From Microbacterium sp. (GTDB taxonomy: Bacteria > Actinomycetota > Actinomycetes > Actinomycetales > Microbacteriaceae): a DNA stretch of 64,000 bases. The position numbers were made by a program, and so were the translations under genes. The stretch is taken from contig NZ_JAPSLI010000005.1 in the NCBI RefSeq assembly GCF_031180975.1, forward strand, positions 186,001-250,000, given 5' to 3'. How positions within the stretch are numbered: position 1 is the stretch's first letter; every line of letters begins with the position of its first letter. Positions 35,185 through 44,022 of this stretch are shown here, piece after piece. The notes under the pieces are model-generated. The model was not told the DNA's origin, did no database searches, and worked only from the letters and a program-made list of their open reading frames with translations.

Positions 35185-37287
35185 CTACGCCAGGCCGAGC
35201 ACGTCCGACATCCACGCCAGTTCGAACGCGCGCTCCCGCCAGGCGTTGTAGCGGCCGCTCACACCGCCGTGCCCCGCCGACATCTCGCACTTCAGCAGCA
35301 CGTCCGAGGCACCCGCCTCGCGCAGCCGCGCCACCCACTTGGCGGGCTCCACGTACAGCACGCGCGTGTCGTTCAGTGAGGTCATCGCGAGGATCCGCGG
35401 GTATTCGGCACCCTCGCGCACATTCTCGTAGGGGGAGTACGACTTCATGTACGCGTACACCTCCGGGTCGTGCAGCGGGTCGCCCCACTCGTCCCACTCC
35501 ACGACGGTGAGCGGCAGCGACGGGTCGAGGATCGACGTGAGCGCGTCGACGAACGGCACGGCCGCCAGGATGCCCGCGAACAGCTCGGGCGCCATGTTCG
35601 CGACCGCCCCCATCAGCAGCCCGCCGGCGCTCCCGCCCTCCGCCACCATCCGATCGGGCGTGGTGACGCCGGTGTCGACCAGGTGCTGTGCGCAGGCGAT
35701 GAAGTCGGTGAACGTGTTGCGCTTGTTCAGCTCCTTGCCGTCTTCGTACCAGTGCCGCCCCATCTCACCGCCCCCGCGGACGTGCGCGACGGCGAACACC
35801 ACCCCGCGGTCCAGCATCGACAGTCTCATCGCCGAGAATCCGGGGTCGATGGAGTGCTCGTACGACCCGTACCCGTACAGGTGCACTGGTCGCGGTTCGA
35901 CGCCGGGCTCCCCGAACGACGTGCGCCACACCAGCGAGATGGGCACCCTCGCGCCGTCCGGCGCGGTCGCCCATGCGCGCCGCTGTCCGTAGTCGGCCGG
36001 GTCGTAGCCGCCCAGCACCGGCTGCTGCTTGCGCACGTGCCGCTCGCCCGTGACGAGATCGAGCTCGAGCACGGTCGCGGGGGTCACGAACGAGGTGTAC
36101 GACATGCGCAGGAAGGGGGAGTGCCACTCCGGGTTCCCACCGAAGTACGCCTCGTACAGCGGCTCGTCGAACTCGACCTCGTCGAGCGCGCCCGTCCGGT
36201 ACGAGAGCACGGCGGCGCGGGGGAGACCGTCGCGGCGATACTCCACCGTCGCGAAGTCGCGGAAGCAGTCGACATCCAGGATCCGCCTGCCCGGCGTGTG
36301 CGGGATCAGCACTGTCCGCTCGCCGGTCGGATCGGATGCCGGCACCGAGACCAGCTCGAAGTCCAGCGCACCGTCGTTGTGCAGGATCAGCAGCCTGTCC
36401 TCGCCGTCCACGACGGCATGATCCACCGAGTACTCCACACCGTCACGGCGGGGCCACACCACGCGCGGCGGTGCGGTCAGGTCGGACAGATCCAGCAGCA
36501 GCTCCTCGCTGGTGATCTTCGATCCCAGCCCGATCACCAGGTAGCGCTTGCTGCGGGTGATCCCCGCACCCAGCCAGAACCGTTCGTCAGGCTCGTGGAA
36601 CAGCTTGCTGTCCTGCGTAACCGGTTCGCCGATGCGGTGCAACCACAGCGTGTCCGGCCGCCACGCGTCGTCGCGGGTGGTGTAGACGATCGCCGTGCCG
36701 TCCGGGGTGAAGAACGCCTGGCCGGTGTTCTCGATCACGTCCGCGAACCGCTCTCCGGTGGTGAGGTCCTTCACGTGCACCGTGTACACCTCGTCACCGG
36801 TGACGTCGACCGACCACAGCAGTCGGGTGCCGTCGTCGGAGACGTCGAAGGCCCCGAGGGAGAAGAACTCGTGACCGTCCGCCTCGACGTTGCCGTCCAG
36901 CAGCACCTGCTCGCCCGGCACCGGCACCCCCGGTTCGAGGCTCGGCGGGGTCCAATCGTCGCCCTCCGCCCTGGTGCGGCACTGGATGCCGTACTGCGCG
37001 CCCTCCTCGGTGCGTCCGTAGTACCACCAGTCGCCGCGCCGCGTGGGCACAGACAGGTCGGTCTCCAGCACCCGGCCCTTCACCTCCTGGAACAGCTGCT
37101 CCCGCAGCGACGCCAGGTGGGCGGTGCGCGCCTCGGTGTAGGCGTTCTCCTGCTCCAGGTGCGCGATGACCTGGGGATCCTCCTTCGCGCGCAGCCATTC
37201 GTACGGGTCCTCCACGGTGTCGCCGTGGTGCGTGCGGATGACGGGGCGGCGCGCCGCGACAGGCGGCAGGGCGGTGGTTTCGGTCAC
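35185..37287 (-). CDS. ptrB: S9 family prolyl oligopeptidase (oligopeptidase B type)
   Basis: Cytosolic serine peptidase that cleaves short peptides, after basic residues in oligopeptidase B. The N-terminal beta-propeller (to about residue 410) is followed by the alpha/beta-hydrolase domain. The catalytic serine is in GGSAGGLLMG, the aspartate is in TSLNDTRVLY and the histidine in MSAGHGG. No signal peptide is visible. Length of 700 residues is typical. The GTG start stands six bases after TAGCGT. It is convergent with pfkA and divergent from the phosphate transporter. Confidence 0.93.
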   Translation of the reverse strand: MTETTALPPVAARRPVIRTHHGDTVEDPYEWLRAKEDPQVIAHLEQENAYTEARTAHLASLREQLFQEVKGRVLETDLSVPTRRGDWWYYGRTEEGAQYGIQCRTRAEGDDWTPPSLEPGVPVPGEQVLLDGNVEADGHEFFSLGAFDVSDDGTRLLWSVDVTGDEVYTVHVKDLTTGERFADVIENTGQAFFTPDGTAIVYTTRDDAWRPDTLWLHRIGEPVTQDSKLFHEPDERFWLGAGITRSKRYLVIGLGSKITSEELLLDLSDLTAPPRVVWPRRDGVEYSVDHAVVDGEDRLLILHNDGALDFELVSVPASDPTGERTVLIPHTPGRRILDVDCFRDFATVEYRRDGLPRAAVLSYRTGALDEVEFDEPLYEAYFGGNPEWHSPFLRMSYTSFVTPATVLELDLVTGERHVRKQQPVLGGYDPADYGQRRAWATAPDGARVPISLVWRTSFGEPGVEPRPVHLYGYGSYEHSIDPGFSAMRLSMLDRGVVFAVAHVRGGGEMGRHWYEDGKELNKRNTFTDFIACAQHLVDTGVTTPDRMVAEGGSAGGLLMGAVANMAPELFAGILAAVPFVDALTSILDPSLPLTVVEWDEWGDPLHDPEVYAYMKSYSPYENVREGAEYPRILAMTSLNDTRVLYVEPAKWVARLREAGASDVLLKCEMSAGHGGVSGRYNAWRERAFELAWMSDVLGLA

Positions 37288-37293
37288 CGTCTC

Positions 37294-37299
37294 ACGCTA
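37294..37299 (-). promoter_or_regulatory. -10-like TAGCGT, leaderless start of ptrB
   Basis: On the minus strand TAGCGT is followed by six bases (GAGACG) and the GTG start. Confidence 0.55.
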
Positions 37300-37397
37300 C
37301 CCGAGCACGCGCCGGCGGCGCCCGCGGCCCGCACCCCACAGCCGCGCGAGTTGACCGGCGCGGGGGAGGATGGGAGGATTCCGGAGGGCCCGTAAAC

Positions 37398-37419
37398 GGA
37401 TCATGAACCCACGGTGAAC
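37398..37419 (-). promoter_or_regulatory. PHO box (two 11-bp units) upstream of the Pit transporter
   Basis: Read on the minus strand, GTTCACCGTGG is followed without a gap by GTTCATGATCC, two 11-bp direct repeat units matching the PhoP-box pattern seen upstream of phoX. The operator lies 63 bases before the pit start and 110 bases before the divergent ptrB, so its target is most likely pit. Confidence 0.72.
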
Positions 37420-37481
37420 TCTTCGTTCGTCACGCCGCATGCCGGCATCCCCCTCACTCGCAGTCCCAACGAAAGAGAACG

Positions 37482-38819
37482 GTGGAAACCGCAGCCCTCA
37501 TCGTCGTGCTGGTCATCCTTCTGGCACTGTTCTTCGACTTCACCAACGGCTTCCACGACACCGCGAACGCGATGGCGACCCCCATCGCCACCGGCGCGCT
37601 GAAGCCCAAGACCGCCGTGCTGCTGGCAGCGATCCTGAACCTGGTCGGGGCGTTCCTGTCCACCGAGGTGGCCAAGACCGTCTCGGGCGGCATCGTCCGC
37701 GAGGATCAGATCGGGCACGATCTGCTTCCCTCGCTGATCTTCGCCGGTCTCATCGGCGCGATCACCTGGAACATGCTCACCTGGCTGCTCGGCCTGCCCT
37801 CCAGCTCCTCGCACGCGCTGTTCGGTGGACTCATCGGCGCCGCGCTGGTCGGCGTCGGCATCGGCGGCATCGACTTCGGCGTCGTGATGTCGAAGGTGAT
37901 CCTGCCCGCCGTCATCGCGCCGCTCACGGCCGGCATCATCGCGTTCGCTGCCACGAAGATCGCGTACTCCGTGACGCGCCGCTACGACGGCAAGCCGGAC
38001 GGCCGCTCCGGGTTCCGCTGGGGGCAGATCTTCACCTCCTCGATGGTCGCCCTCGCGCACGGCACCAACGACGCGCAGAAGACGATGGGTGTCATCACCC
38101 TGGCGCTGATCACGGTGGGATGGCAGTCCGCGGCGCACCACGAACCGCAGCTGTGGGTCATCGTCGCCTGTGCCGTCACCATCGCGCTCGGCACGTACCT
38201 CGGCGGGTGGCGCATCATCCGCACCCTCGGCAAGGGGCTCACCGACGTCAAGCCCGCCCAGGGCTTCGCGGCCGAGAGCTCCACGGCCGCCACCATCCTC
38301 GCCTCGAGTGCGTTCGGCTTCGCGCTGTCCACCACCCAGGTGGCGTCCGGCTCGGTGATCGGCTCCGGACTGGGGCGCCGCGGGTCCACGGTCCGCTGGC
38401 GCACGGTGGGGCGCATCGCGGTCGGCTGGCTGCTCACCCTCCCCGCTGCCGGCGCCGTCGGCGGATTCGCCGCACTGCTCGTAGTGTTCTGGGGCGTCGG
38501 CGGAGTGATCGTCGACGCGGTGTTCGCGGTCACCGTCATCCTCGGCCTGTTCCTGTACTCGCGTCGCAACGCGGTCACCCACGCCAACGCGATGAGCGAC
38601 GTCGCCGAGTCGGGCCTTGCCGTCGACCTGCCCGAGAACCCGCCGCCCACTCGCCGGCAGCAGCGGATGCTCGAGGCGAAGGCCAAGGCCAAAGCCAAGG
38701 CGAAGGCGCGCTCCGACGCGCGCGCGGCCAAGAAGGACGCCGCCGAGGCTCGACGCAACGGCGGGCAGAAGCCCGACGCGCCGCGCACGGACGTCAGCGA
38801 CAAGGAGACCGGACGATGA
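37482..38819 (+). CDS. pit: Inorganic phosphate transporter, PiT family
   Basis: Low-affinity phosphate/cation symporter in the cytoplasmic membrane. The 445 residues have about ten hydrophobic helices and the paired PiT signatures: LALFFDFTNGFHDTANAMA in the first half and MVALAHGTNDAQKTMGVI in the second. The C-terminus adds a highly basic, Lys/Ala-rich tail (about residues 385-440) that is probably cytosolic. GTG is preceded by AAAGAGAA. The stop overlaps the next ATG (ATGA). The upstream PHO box suggests PhoP control together with phoX. Confidence 0.94.
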   Translation: METAALIVVLVILLALFFDFTNGFHDTANAMATPIATGALKPKTAVLLAAILNLVGAFLSTEVAKTVSGGIVREDQIGHDLLPSLIFAGLIGAITWNMLTWLLGLPSSSSHALFGGLIGAALVGVGIGGIDFGVVMSKVILPAVIAPLTAGIIAFAATKIAYSVTRRYDGKPDGRSGFRWGQIFTSSMVALAHGTNDAQKTMGVITLALITVGWQSAAHHEPQLWVIVACAVTIALGTYLGGWRIIRTLGKGLTDVKPAQGFAAESSTAATILASSAFGFALSTTQVASGSVIGSGLGRRGSTVRWRTVGRIAVGWLLTLPAAGAVGGFAALLVVFWGVGGVIVDAVFAVTVILGLFLYSRRNAVTHANAMSDVAESGLAVDLPENPPPTRRQQRMLEAKAKAKAKAKARSDARAAKKDAAEARRNGGQKPDAPRTDVSDKETGR

Positions 38820-39151
38820 GCCTCGCGATCAACTGGGGCGCCTTCCTGCTCGTCTTCACCGCCGCGCTGGTCGGCGCCGGCGCGACCGTGCTGTTCTACG
38901 CACTCGGACTGCGGATGCTGGTGCGCAGCGGCCGCGTCCCGGTGGTGACCCCCGCGGAGTTCACCGACGCCATCACCGTGCTCTCCGAGAAGGAGATCAA
39001 GAAGGCCGCGAAGCAGGCGGCCAAGGCCGCCCGCAAGAGCCCGCTCACCGAGGGGCAGAAGCAGCTGGCGTTCGTCGCCGCGATCGGATGCTTCGTGCTG
39101 TGCGGCGCGGCCGTGCTCGGCGGCATCCTGCTCATCGTCATCGGGTTCTGA
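38816..39151 (+). CDS. Small membrane protein coupled to the phosphate transporter
   Basis: A 111-residue protein with one hydrophobic helix near each end (AFLLVFTAALVGAGATVLFY and LAFVAAIGCFVLCGAAVLGG), joined by a lysine-rich amphipathic stretch (EKEIKKAAKQAAKAARKS). It is translationally coupled to pit by an ATGA overlap, so it could be an accessory subunit. It has no Pit-accessory (PhoU-like) domain. No characterised family is recognised. Confidence 0.8.
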   Translation: MSLAINWGAFLLVFTAALVGAGATVLFYALGLRMLVRSGRVPVVTPAEFTDAITVLSEKEIKKAAKQAAKAARKSPLTEGQKQLAFVAAIGCFVLCGAAVLGGILLIVIGF

Positions 39152-39185
39152 CCGGCGCCGACGCGGATCGTCGGCGGCGCCCGGT

Positions 39186-39191
39186 TAGGCT
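39186..39191 (+). promoter_or_regulatory. -10-like TAGGCT, leaderless start of the phosphodiesterase gene
   Basis: TAGGCT ends six bases before the ATG; the spacer GGGCGC does not resemble a ribosome-binding site. Confidence 0.6.
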
Positions 39192-39197
39192 GGGCGC

Positions 39198-40115
39198 ATG
39201 CTCGACCTCCCCGCCTTCGGTCGGCACCAGCCGGCATCGCACACGATCGTCCATCTCAGCGATCCGCACTTCCTGGCCGGTGGCGCGCGGCACGCCGGGG
39301 GAGCGGACACCGAGCGCAACTTCGCGCGGACGCTCGACGCCGTCCGCCGGGTGCACCCGAGTCCGTCGGCGATCGTGTTGACGGGGGACCTGACCGACCT
39401 CGGCGAACCCGACGCGTATGCACGGCTGCGTCGTGCCGTCGAGCCGGTGGCCGCCGAGCTGGGCTGCCCCGTGGTGTGGGTGGCGGGCAACCACGATGAG
39501 CGCCCCGCCCTGCGCGCCGGGCTGCTGGACGACGTCGCCGGCGAACAACCAGTGACGGGGGTGTGGGACCTCGACGGGCTGCGCCTGATCGCCCTGGACA
39601 CCAGCGTCCCCGGTTGGCATCACGGCGACCTCGACGACGGGCAGCTGGACTGGCTCGGCGGGCTGCTGCGCGAGCCAGCGCCGCACGGCACGCTGCTCGC
39701 CATGCACCACCCGCCGCTTCCCGCGCACGTGCCATTGTTCGACATCCTGGAGCTCCGCCATCAGGACGAGCTCGCCGACGTCATCCGGGGGACGGATGTG
39801 CGCGGCATCCTGGCGGGGCATCTGCATTATTCGTCCTCCGGCACGTTCGCCGGCATCCCGGTGAGCGTCGCCTCCTCGACGTGCTACACGATGAACCTGG
39901 CGCGACCGGCGGCAGAGGTCAACGGCATGGATGCCGCCCAGTCGTTCCAGCTGGTGCACGTGTACCCGGACACGATCACGCACACCGTCGTGCCGGTGGA
40001 CGACGCCCCCACCGCCGATTTCTTCACCGAGGAGTGGCTGCGCGACATGGCGCGCCTGTCGTCGGAGGAGCGGCTGGAGCTGTTCTCGCGCAAGAGGGCT
40101 CCGGGCGACGCGTAG
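39198..40115 (+). CDS. Calcineurin-like metallophosphoesterase (CpdA-like)
   Basis: Dinuclear-metal phosphoesterase of the class III cyclic nucleotide phosphodiesterase type. Metal-binding motifs appear in order: HLSDPHF (D-x-H), GDLTDLG (GD), VAGNHDE (GNHD/E), MHHPPLP (H) and LAGHLHY (GHxH). The 305-residue length and lack of signal peptide fit a cytosolic 3',5'-cAMP or related phosphodiesterase; the substrate is not decided by sequence. The gene has its own leaderless promoter. The TAG stop is part of a TAGACT that could be the -10 for aspA. Confidence 0.88.
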   Translation: MLDLPAFGRHQPASHTIVHLSDPHFLAGGARHAGGADTERNFARTLDAVRRVHPSPSAIVLTGDLTDLGEPDAYARLRRAVEPVAAELGCPVVWVAGNHDERPALRAGLLDDVAGEQPVTGVWDLDGLRLIALDTSVPGWHHGDLDDGQLDWLGGLLREPAPHGTLLAMHHPPLPAHVPLFDILELRHQDELADVIRGTDVRGILAGHLHYSSSGTFAGIPVSVASSTCYTMNLARPAAEVNGMDAAQSFQLVHVYPDTITHTVVPVDDAPTADFFTEEWLRDMARLSSEERLELFSRKRAPGDA

Positions 40116-40171
40116 ACTGGAGGGCAATCCCCCGTCTCGTACCCGCCCGCACCACCCCACAAGGAAGTGAC

Positions 40172-41650
40172 ATGGCCGCAGACGCGCCTGCCCTCACCCG
40201 CACCGAGACCGATTCCCTCGGAAGCATGGAGATCCCCGCCGATGCCTACTGGGGCATCCACACCGCGCGAGCGGAGGCGAATTTCCCGATCACCAAACGT
40301 CCGATCTCGGTGTACCCGGATCTCGTCCGCGCCCTCGCGATGGTCAAGCAGGCCAGCGCCCGCGCCAACAAGGAGATCGGTGTCATCGACGCCGAGCGCG
40401 CGGACCTGATCGACCGTGCCGCGCAGCGCGTCATCGACGGGGAGTTCCACGACGAGTTCCGCGTCGGCGTCATCCAGGGCGGCGCCGGCACGTCGACGAA
40501 CATGAACGCGAACGAGGTCATCACCAACATCGCGCTTGAGATGGCGGGCCGCGAGAAGGGCGACTACGACTTCCTCTCGCCGATCGACCACACCAACCGC
40601 AGCCAGTCCACGAACGACGTGTACCCGACGGCCGTGAAGATCGGTCTGTCGTTGAACCTGCGCTCCCTGCTCGACGAGCTCGACCTGCTGCGCCGCTCCT
40701 TCCTGGACAAGGCGACCGAGTTCCACGACATCCTCAAGGTGGGCCGCACCCAGCTGCAGGACGCCGTCCCCATGACGCTCGGGCAGGAATTCCATGGCTT
40801 CGCCACCACCCTCGGCGAGGACCACAGCCGGCTCACCGAGAACGCGTCGCTGCTCACCGAGATCAATATGGGCGCCACCGCCATCGGCACCGGCATCACC
40901 ACCCACCCGGACTACGCGCCCACCGTGCTCAAGCACCTGCGCGAGATCGCAGGTCTCGACCTCAGCACCGCCACCGACCTGGTGGAGGCAACGAGCGACA
41001 CCGGCGCCTTCATGTCGTTCTCGTCGTCGCTGAAGCGCAACGCCATCAAGCTGTCGAAGATCTGCAACGATCTGCGCCTGCTCTCCTCCGGTCCGCAGGC
41101 CGGCCTGGGCGAGATCAACCTGCCCGCGAAGCAGGCCGGTTCGAGCATCATGCCGGGCAAGGTCAACCCGGTCATCCCCGAGGCCGTCAACCAGGTGGCG
41201 TTCGCCGTCGCCGGCGCCGACGTCACCGTCACCATGGCGGTGGAGGGCGGTCAGCTGCAGCTGAACGCCTTCGAGCCGGTCATCGCGCACTCGATCTTCC
41301 AGTCGATCACCTGGATGCGACAGGCGATGTGGACGCTGCGCGTGAACTGCGTCGAAGGCATCACGGCCAACCGCGACCGGCTGGGCGCGATGGTCGGCGC
41401 CTCGGTCGGCGTGGTAACCGCGCTCACCCCGTTCATCGGTTACGCGGCATCCGCGGCGCTGGCGAAGACCGCGCTGCTGACCAACCGCAACGTCGCCGAC
41501 CTGGTCGTCGAGGCCGGCCTGATGTCGCGCGAAGAGGTCATGAAGCAGATCTCGCCGGCACGACTGTCGGGTCTGGAGACCGTCACGGCGGCGATCCCGG
41601 TGATCGCCGCAGAGGACCTGCCCGCGGACGACGTTCCCGCCAAGGGCTGA
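40172..41650 (+). CDS. aspA: Aspartate ammonia-lyase
   Basis: Interconverts aspartate and fumarate plus ammonia. The 492 residues belong to the fumarase/aspartase superfamily with signature GSSIMPGKVNPVIPE. The substrate-site stretches GAGTSTNMNANEVI, HTNRSQSTNDVYPT and GRTQLQDAVPMTLGQEF favour aspartase over class II fumarase. GGAAG lies before the ATG at 40172, and a longer upstream extension in the same frame is rejected. TAGACT at 40113-40118 may be its -10. A strong bidirectional terminator follows. Confidence 0.92.
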   Translation: MAADAPALTRTETDSLGSMEIPADAYWGIHTARAEANFPITKRPISVYPDLVRALAMVKQASARANKEIGVIDAERADLIDRAAQRVIDGEFHDEFRVGVIQGGAGTSTNMNANEVITNIALEMAGREKGDYDFLSPIDHTNRSQSTNDVYPTAVKIGLSLNLRSLLDELDLLRRSFLDKATEFHDILKVGRTQLQDAVPMTLGQEFHGFATTLGEDHSRLTENASLLTEINMGATAIGTGITTHPDYAPTVLKHLREIAGLDLSTATDLVEATSDTGAFMSFSSSLKRNAIKLSKICNDLRLLSSGPQAGLGEINLPAKQAGSSIMPGKVNPVIPEAVNQVAFAVAGADVTVTMAVEGGQLQLNAFEPVIAHSIFQSITWMRQAMWTLRVNCVEGITANRDRLGAMVGASVGVVTALTPFIGYAASAALAKTALLTNRNVADLVVEAGLMSREEVMKQISPARLSGLETVTAAIPVIAAEDLPADDVPAKG

Positions 41651-41659
41651 TCCGCATAC

Positions 41660-41694
41660 GAGAAGGCGCCTCCCGCTCGGGGAGGCGCCTTCTC
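41660..41694. terminator. Bidirectional terminator between aspA and the FAH gene
   Basis: A 15-bp perfect stem (GAGAAGGCGCCTCCC with its complement) closes a five-base loop GCTCG, followed by GCTTTC. It separates two convergent genes. Confidence 0.88.
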
Positions 41695-41711
41695 GCTTTC
41701 CTGACCGCGTG

Positions 41712-42581
41712 TCAGTCGGTGATACGGCAGTGCGTGGTCAGCTCGCCGATCCCGTCGATGCCGACGGTGACGGTCGAGCGGTCGCGCAGGAAGATCTGCG
41801 GGTCGCGGGAGTAGCCCGCACCACCGGGGCTGCCGGTGGAGATCAGGGTGCCCGGCTGCAGGGTGATGGACTGGGACAGATGGGCGATCAGCGTCGACAC
41901 CGGCCGCACCATCTGGTTCGTGCTGGCGTCCTGCACGGTGTGCCCGTCGACGACGGTCCAGATGTGCAGATCCTGCGGGTCGGCGATCTCGTCGGCGGTG
42001 ACCGCGAACGGACCGGTCGGCGTGAAGCCGTCGAACGACTTGCAGCGCGACCACTGCGCCTCGGCGAACTGGATGTCGCGGGCGGTGATGTCGTTGACGA
42101 CCGTGTAGCCCCAGACCACGTCGAGCGCGTCCTCGGCGGGGACGTCCTTCGCCGCGCGACCGATGATGACGCCGAGTTCCGCCTCGTAGTCCACGGACTG
42201 GCTGAGCGAACGCGGCCAGGACGTGGTCTCGCCGTGCCCGGTGAGCGAGTTCGGCCACAGCGTGAACACCGTCGGCGCGGCGTCGGTCTTGAGCCCCAAC
42301 TCGCTGGAGTGGGCGGCGTAGTTCAGGCCGACCGCGAGCACCGCCGGCGGGGAGAGGACGGCCGAGCCGAAACCGAAGTCGTCGAGCGGATGCCGCGGAG
42401 CCTGCTCCTCGGAGACTGCCGAGCGCAGGCGGGCGAGTGCTTCGTCACCGCCCTCGATGAGCTCCTGGAGCGTTCCGGGAGCGGGGTCGAGAAGGTCACT
42501 GACGAGGATGGCGTCCGCTCCGTCGACCACCGCGAGGTGCAGTCGATCGGAGTCCCGGGCGCGCAGATGGGCAAACCGCAT
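41712..42581 (-). CDS. Fumarylacetoacetate hydrolase family protein
   Basis: FAH-fold enzyme of 289 residues. The metal-binding motif region is YEAELGVIIG with the later GYTVVNDITARDIQ and RCKSFDGFTPTGPF segments, which are typical of bacterial 2-keto-4-pentenoate or acylpyruvate hydrolases and oxaloacetate decarboxylases. The exact substrate cannot be assigned. There is no aromatic degradation operon around it. TAGCGT stands six bases before the ATG, though AGAGGG in the spacer could also help ribosome binding. Confidence 0.88.
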   Translation of the reverse strand: MRFAHLRARDSDRLHLAVVDGADAILVSDLLDPAPGTLQELIEGGDEALARLRSAVSEEQAPRHPLDDFGFGSAVLSPPAVLAVGLNYAAHSSELGLKTDAAPTVFTLWPNSLTGHGETTSWPRSLSQSVDYEAELGVIIGRAAKDVPAEDALDVVWGYTVVNDITARDIQFAEAQWSRCKSFDGFTPTGPFAVTADEIADPQDLHIWTVVDGHTVQDASTNQMVRPVSTLIAHLSQSITLQPGTLISTGSPGGAGYSRDPQIFLRDRSTVTVGIDGIGELTTHCRITD

Positions 42582-42587
42582 CCCTCT

Positions 42588-42593
42588 ACGCTA
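42588..42593 (-). promoter_or_regulatory. -10-like TAGCGT, leaderless start of the FAH gene
   Basis: On the minus strand TAGCGT is followed by AGAGGG and the ATG. It is paired with the divergent TAGGCT of the PrsW gene, 35 bases away. Confidence 0.5.
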
Positions 42594-42628
42594 CCGGCAG
42601 ACGTACCGGTCTCGCGGCAGCCGACCTC

Positions 42629-42634
42629 TAGGCT
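42629..42634 (+). promoter_or_regulatory. -10-like TAGGCT, leaderless start of the PrsW gene
   Basis: TAGGCT ends six bases before the ATG; the spacer is TTTCGC. Confidence 0.6.
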
Positions 42635-42640
42635 TTTCGC

Positions 42641-43957
42641 ATGAGCTTTGGAGGACAGCCACCGGCCTATACGCCGCCCCCCGCGGCCGGCGACCCGTCG
42701 CGGCCGCCGGGGGCGGCCCAACCGGTGTACGGTGAGCCGCCGCGGCCGGTCTACGGGCAGCCGCCGGCGCCGCCACGTGCGGTGCAGGTCCGCGCCGAGT
42801 TCGCTTCGCCCTTCGATCGGGCGCCCGCCTACGCACCGCCGGCGCCGCAGGCGCCGTCTCCCGCTCCGGCGATGCCGGCACTCCCGGTCCCGGTGCGCAA
42901 GGGACGTTCGGCGTCCATCTGGGCGTTCGGTGTGCTCGGGTTCCTGATGCTCGGCCTGGCCGCCTACTTCGTGTTCGCGCTCGGTGCCGGCGCCTCGATC
43001 ACCGGCATGATCCTCGCCCTGATCCCGCTGGCCATCGTGCTCACCGGAGTGCACCTCATCGACAGGTGGGAGCCGGAACCGCGGAGCCTGGTGGTCTTCG
43101 CGCTCGCGTGGGGCGGCATCGGTTCGATCGGCCTGACCCTGCTGTTCGACCTCGCGCTCACCGTCGCGGCCGGCCAGCGCAACGAGTTCTTCTCCGCCGT
43201 CATCCAGGCGCCCGTCGTGGAGGAGGTCACCAAGGGGCTCGGACTCCTGCTCATCTTCGCGATGGGCAGGCGTACGTTCGACGGCCCCGTGGACGGCGTC
43301 GTGTACGGCGCCCTGGTGGGCGCCGGGTTCGCATTCACCGAGAACATCCAGTACTTCGGGATCAGCCTGATCGAGGGCGGCGCGGGGCAGCTGACGTTCA
43401 CGTTCATCGTGCGAGGGCTGTTCTCGCCGTTCGCACACGCCATGTTCACCGCCCTCACCGGCTTCGCGATCGGGCTCGCGGTACGGCGCGGCGCCCACGG
43501 GCCCGGGGTGATCGGCGCGGGAGCCGTCGGGGCGATCGGCGCCATCGCGCTGCACGCGTACTGGAACGGGTCGTCGCTGCTCGGAGACTTCCTGGCGCTC
43601 TACCTGACCACCCAGGTGCCGCTGTTCGTCGGCTTCATCCTGACCATCGTGGCGCTGCGGCGGGAGGAGGCGCGCCTGACCCGGGAGCGCCTCGCCGACT
43701 ACGCCGCCGCCGGCTGGTTCACGCCGCAGGAGGTCGTCATGCTGGCGACACCGGCGGGGAGGAGGACCGGGCTGCAGTGGGCAGCGACCCTGCGGGGCGA
43801 CCGCCGCCCGCTGATGCGCTCGTTCATCAAGGACGCCACCGCCCTCGCGGCGGTGCGGCAGCGGGCGATCCATGGGCACGACGCCTACGCCGCCGAGGAC
43901 GAACGCGCGCTGCTGATGCGGATGCGCTCCACGCGGGCGGCGCTGCTGGCGTACTGA
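42641..43957 (+). CDS. PrsW-family intramembrane metalloprotease
   Basis: Membrane protease of the PrsW/CPBP-related group; PrsW itself cleaves an anti-sigma factor in Bacillus. The first 90 residues are a cytosolic Pro/Ala-rich tail with repeated PVYG units. The helices that follow carry the active-site motifs EEVTK (in APVVEEVTKGLG), FAFTENIQYF, PFAHAMFTALTG and ALHAYWN. The C-terminal 90 residues are soluble and charged. No sigma or anti-sigma gene is next to it, so its target is unknown. Confidence 0.9.
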   Translation: MSFGGQPPAYTPPPAAGDPSRPPGAAQPVYGEPPRPVYGQPPAPPRAVQVRAEFASPFDRAPAYAPPAPQAPSPAPAMPALPVPVRKGRSASIWAFGVLGFLMLGLAAYFVFALGAGASITGMILALIPLAIVLTGVHLIDRWEPEPRSLVVFALAWGGIGSIGLTLLFDLALTVAAGQRNEFFSAVIQAPVVEEVTKGLGLLLIFAMGRRTFDGPVDGVVYGALVGAGFAFTENIQYFGISLIEGGAGQLTFTFIVRGLFSPFAHAMFTALTGFAIGLAVRRGAHGPGVIGAGAVGAIGAIALHAYWNGSSLLGDFLALYLTTQVPLFVGFILTIVALRREEARLTRERLADYAAAGWFTPQEVVMLATPAGRRTGLQWAATLRGDRRPLMRSFIKDATALAAVRQRAIHGHDAYAAEDERALLMRMRSTRAALLAY

Positions 43958-43993
43958 CGGATGCCAGCGGCTTCGCGCATTGATCGAGGGGTG

Positions 43994-44021
43994 AGGTTTC
44001 GACTCGCTTCGCTCGCTCAAT
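43994..44021. repeat. Degenerate REP-like element, copy 3
   Basis: GAGGTTTCGACTCG followed by CTTCGCTCGCTCAA resembles the ends of copies 1 and 2. It begins a 130-base block of inverted repeats between the PrsW and Cache genes. Confidence 0.5.
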
Positions 44022-44022
44022 C

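Noticed and set aside
39563..40171. aspA extension upstream of 40172
   Set aside because: The extra 203 residues are Arg/Ala-rich shadow of the phosphodiesterase gene.
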